Assembly (NCBI GenBank): GCA_021827465.1 | Contig: JAKAVX010000234.1 | Span: 1 to 5,239, forward strand | Reading direction: 5' to 3' | Source: Deltaproteobacteria bacterium | Lineage (GTDB): Bacteria > Desulfobacterota_B > Binatia > Binatales > Binataceae | Length of the DNA: 5,239 nt | Shown here: positions 5,119-5,239 of the stretch, piece after piece | Layout: every line of letters begins with the position of its first letter | Position numbering within the stretch: position 1 is the first letter of the stretch | Notes under the pieces: model-generated | Database searches by the model: none | Seen by the model: the letters and a program-made list of their open reading frames with translations, nothing else | Told to the model about the DNA's origin: nothing | Position numbers and translations under genes: made by a program

Positions 5119-5239
5119 TTACTTCGCGGGTTTCGCGTTCGACTCCCCCTGATACATCTTCAGCACCGACTCAGTCTCGGCGTCGGCGGGATAGAACACT
5201 TCGACGTGCAGTTCCTGGAGCGTAACGTCGTGCGGCGTC
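5119..5239 (-). CDS. C-terminal fragment of an unrecognised protein (runs off right edge)
   Basis: A minus-strand frame enters at the right edge and ends at TAA (5121-5119), giving 39 complete codons. The readable sequence begins TPHDVTLQELHVEVFYPAD and ends with a polar, lysine-containing tail, NAKPAK. Third codon positions are mostly G or C, as in neighbouring genes, and the stop-free frame meets the sirtuin gene tail to tail across a 54-base gap with a hairpin, all of which supports a real gene. The alternation in LQELHVEVFYP suggests a beta strand followed by a disordered tail. I cannot assign a family from this piece. Confidence 0.65.
   Translation of the reverse strand, partial: TPHDVTLQELHVEVFYPADAETESVLKMYQGESNAKPAK

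Overview
The window is GC-rich bacterial DNA with strong G/C preference at third codon positions. It carries six protein genes, four complete and two cut by the window edges. The mix of an HTH-fused citrate synthase, a TrpB2-type tryptophan synthase, a metal-dependent amidohydrolase and a zinc dehydrogenase would suit a soil or sediment bacterium of a deeply branching GC-rich lineage (Binatota, Rokubacteria, Acidobacteria or a deltaproteobacterial relative). That placement is only an impression, because there is no rRNA or other phylogenetic marker here. No mobile element, CRISPR array or RNA gene was found.

Layout: (1) 1-147, minus strand, the N-terminal 49 residues of a TrpB2-type tryptophan synthase beta subunit, running off the left edge. 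(2) 148-509, a 362-base divergent intergenic region with lower GC, several short inverted repeats and no convincing gene. (3) 510-1871, plus strand, a citrate-synthase-fold enzyme with an N-terminal MerR/excisionase-type helix-turn-helix and all the main catalytic residues. (4) 1872-2020, a spacer containing a terminator-like hairpin. (5) 2021-5064, three plus-strand genes separated by 53 and 54 bases, probably one transcription unit: a zinc-dependent medium-chain dehydrogenase, an ACMSD-like amidohydrolase/decarboxylase, and a Sir2-family NAD-dependent protein deacylase. (6) 5065-5118, a convergent spacer with a perfect 8-bp GC hairpin. (7) 5119-5239, minus strand, the C-terminal 39 residues of a gene I do not recognise.

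How they may work together: the dehydrogenase and amidohydrolase look like two steps of a small-molecule catabolic route whose substrate cannot be read from sequence. The sirtuin could control acylation of metabolic enzymes, which fits a neighbourhood of acyl-CoA and NAD chemistry. The HTH-citrate synthase is the most interesting element, because an apparently competent enzyme carries a DNA-binding domain and sits beside a repeat-bearing divergent promoter region that it might regulate. All of these functional links are inference.
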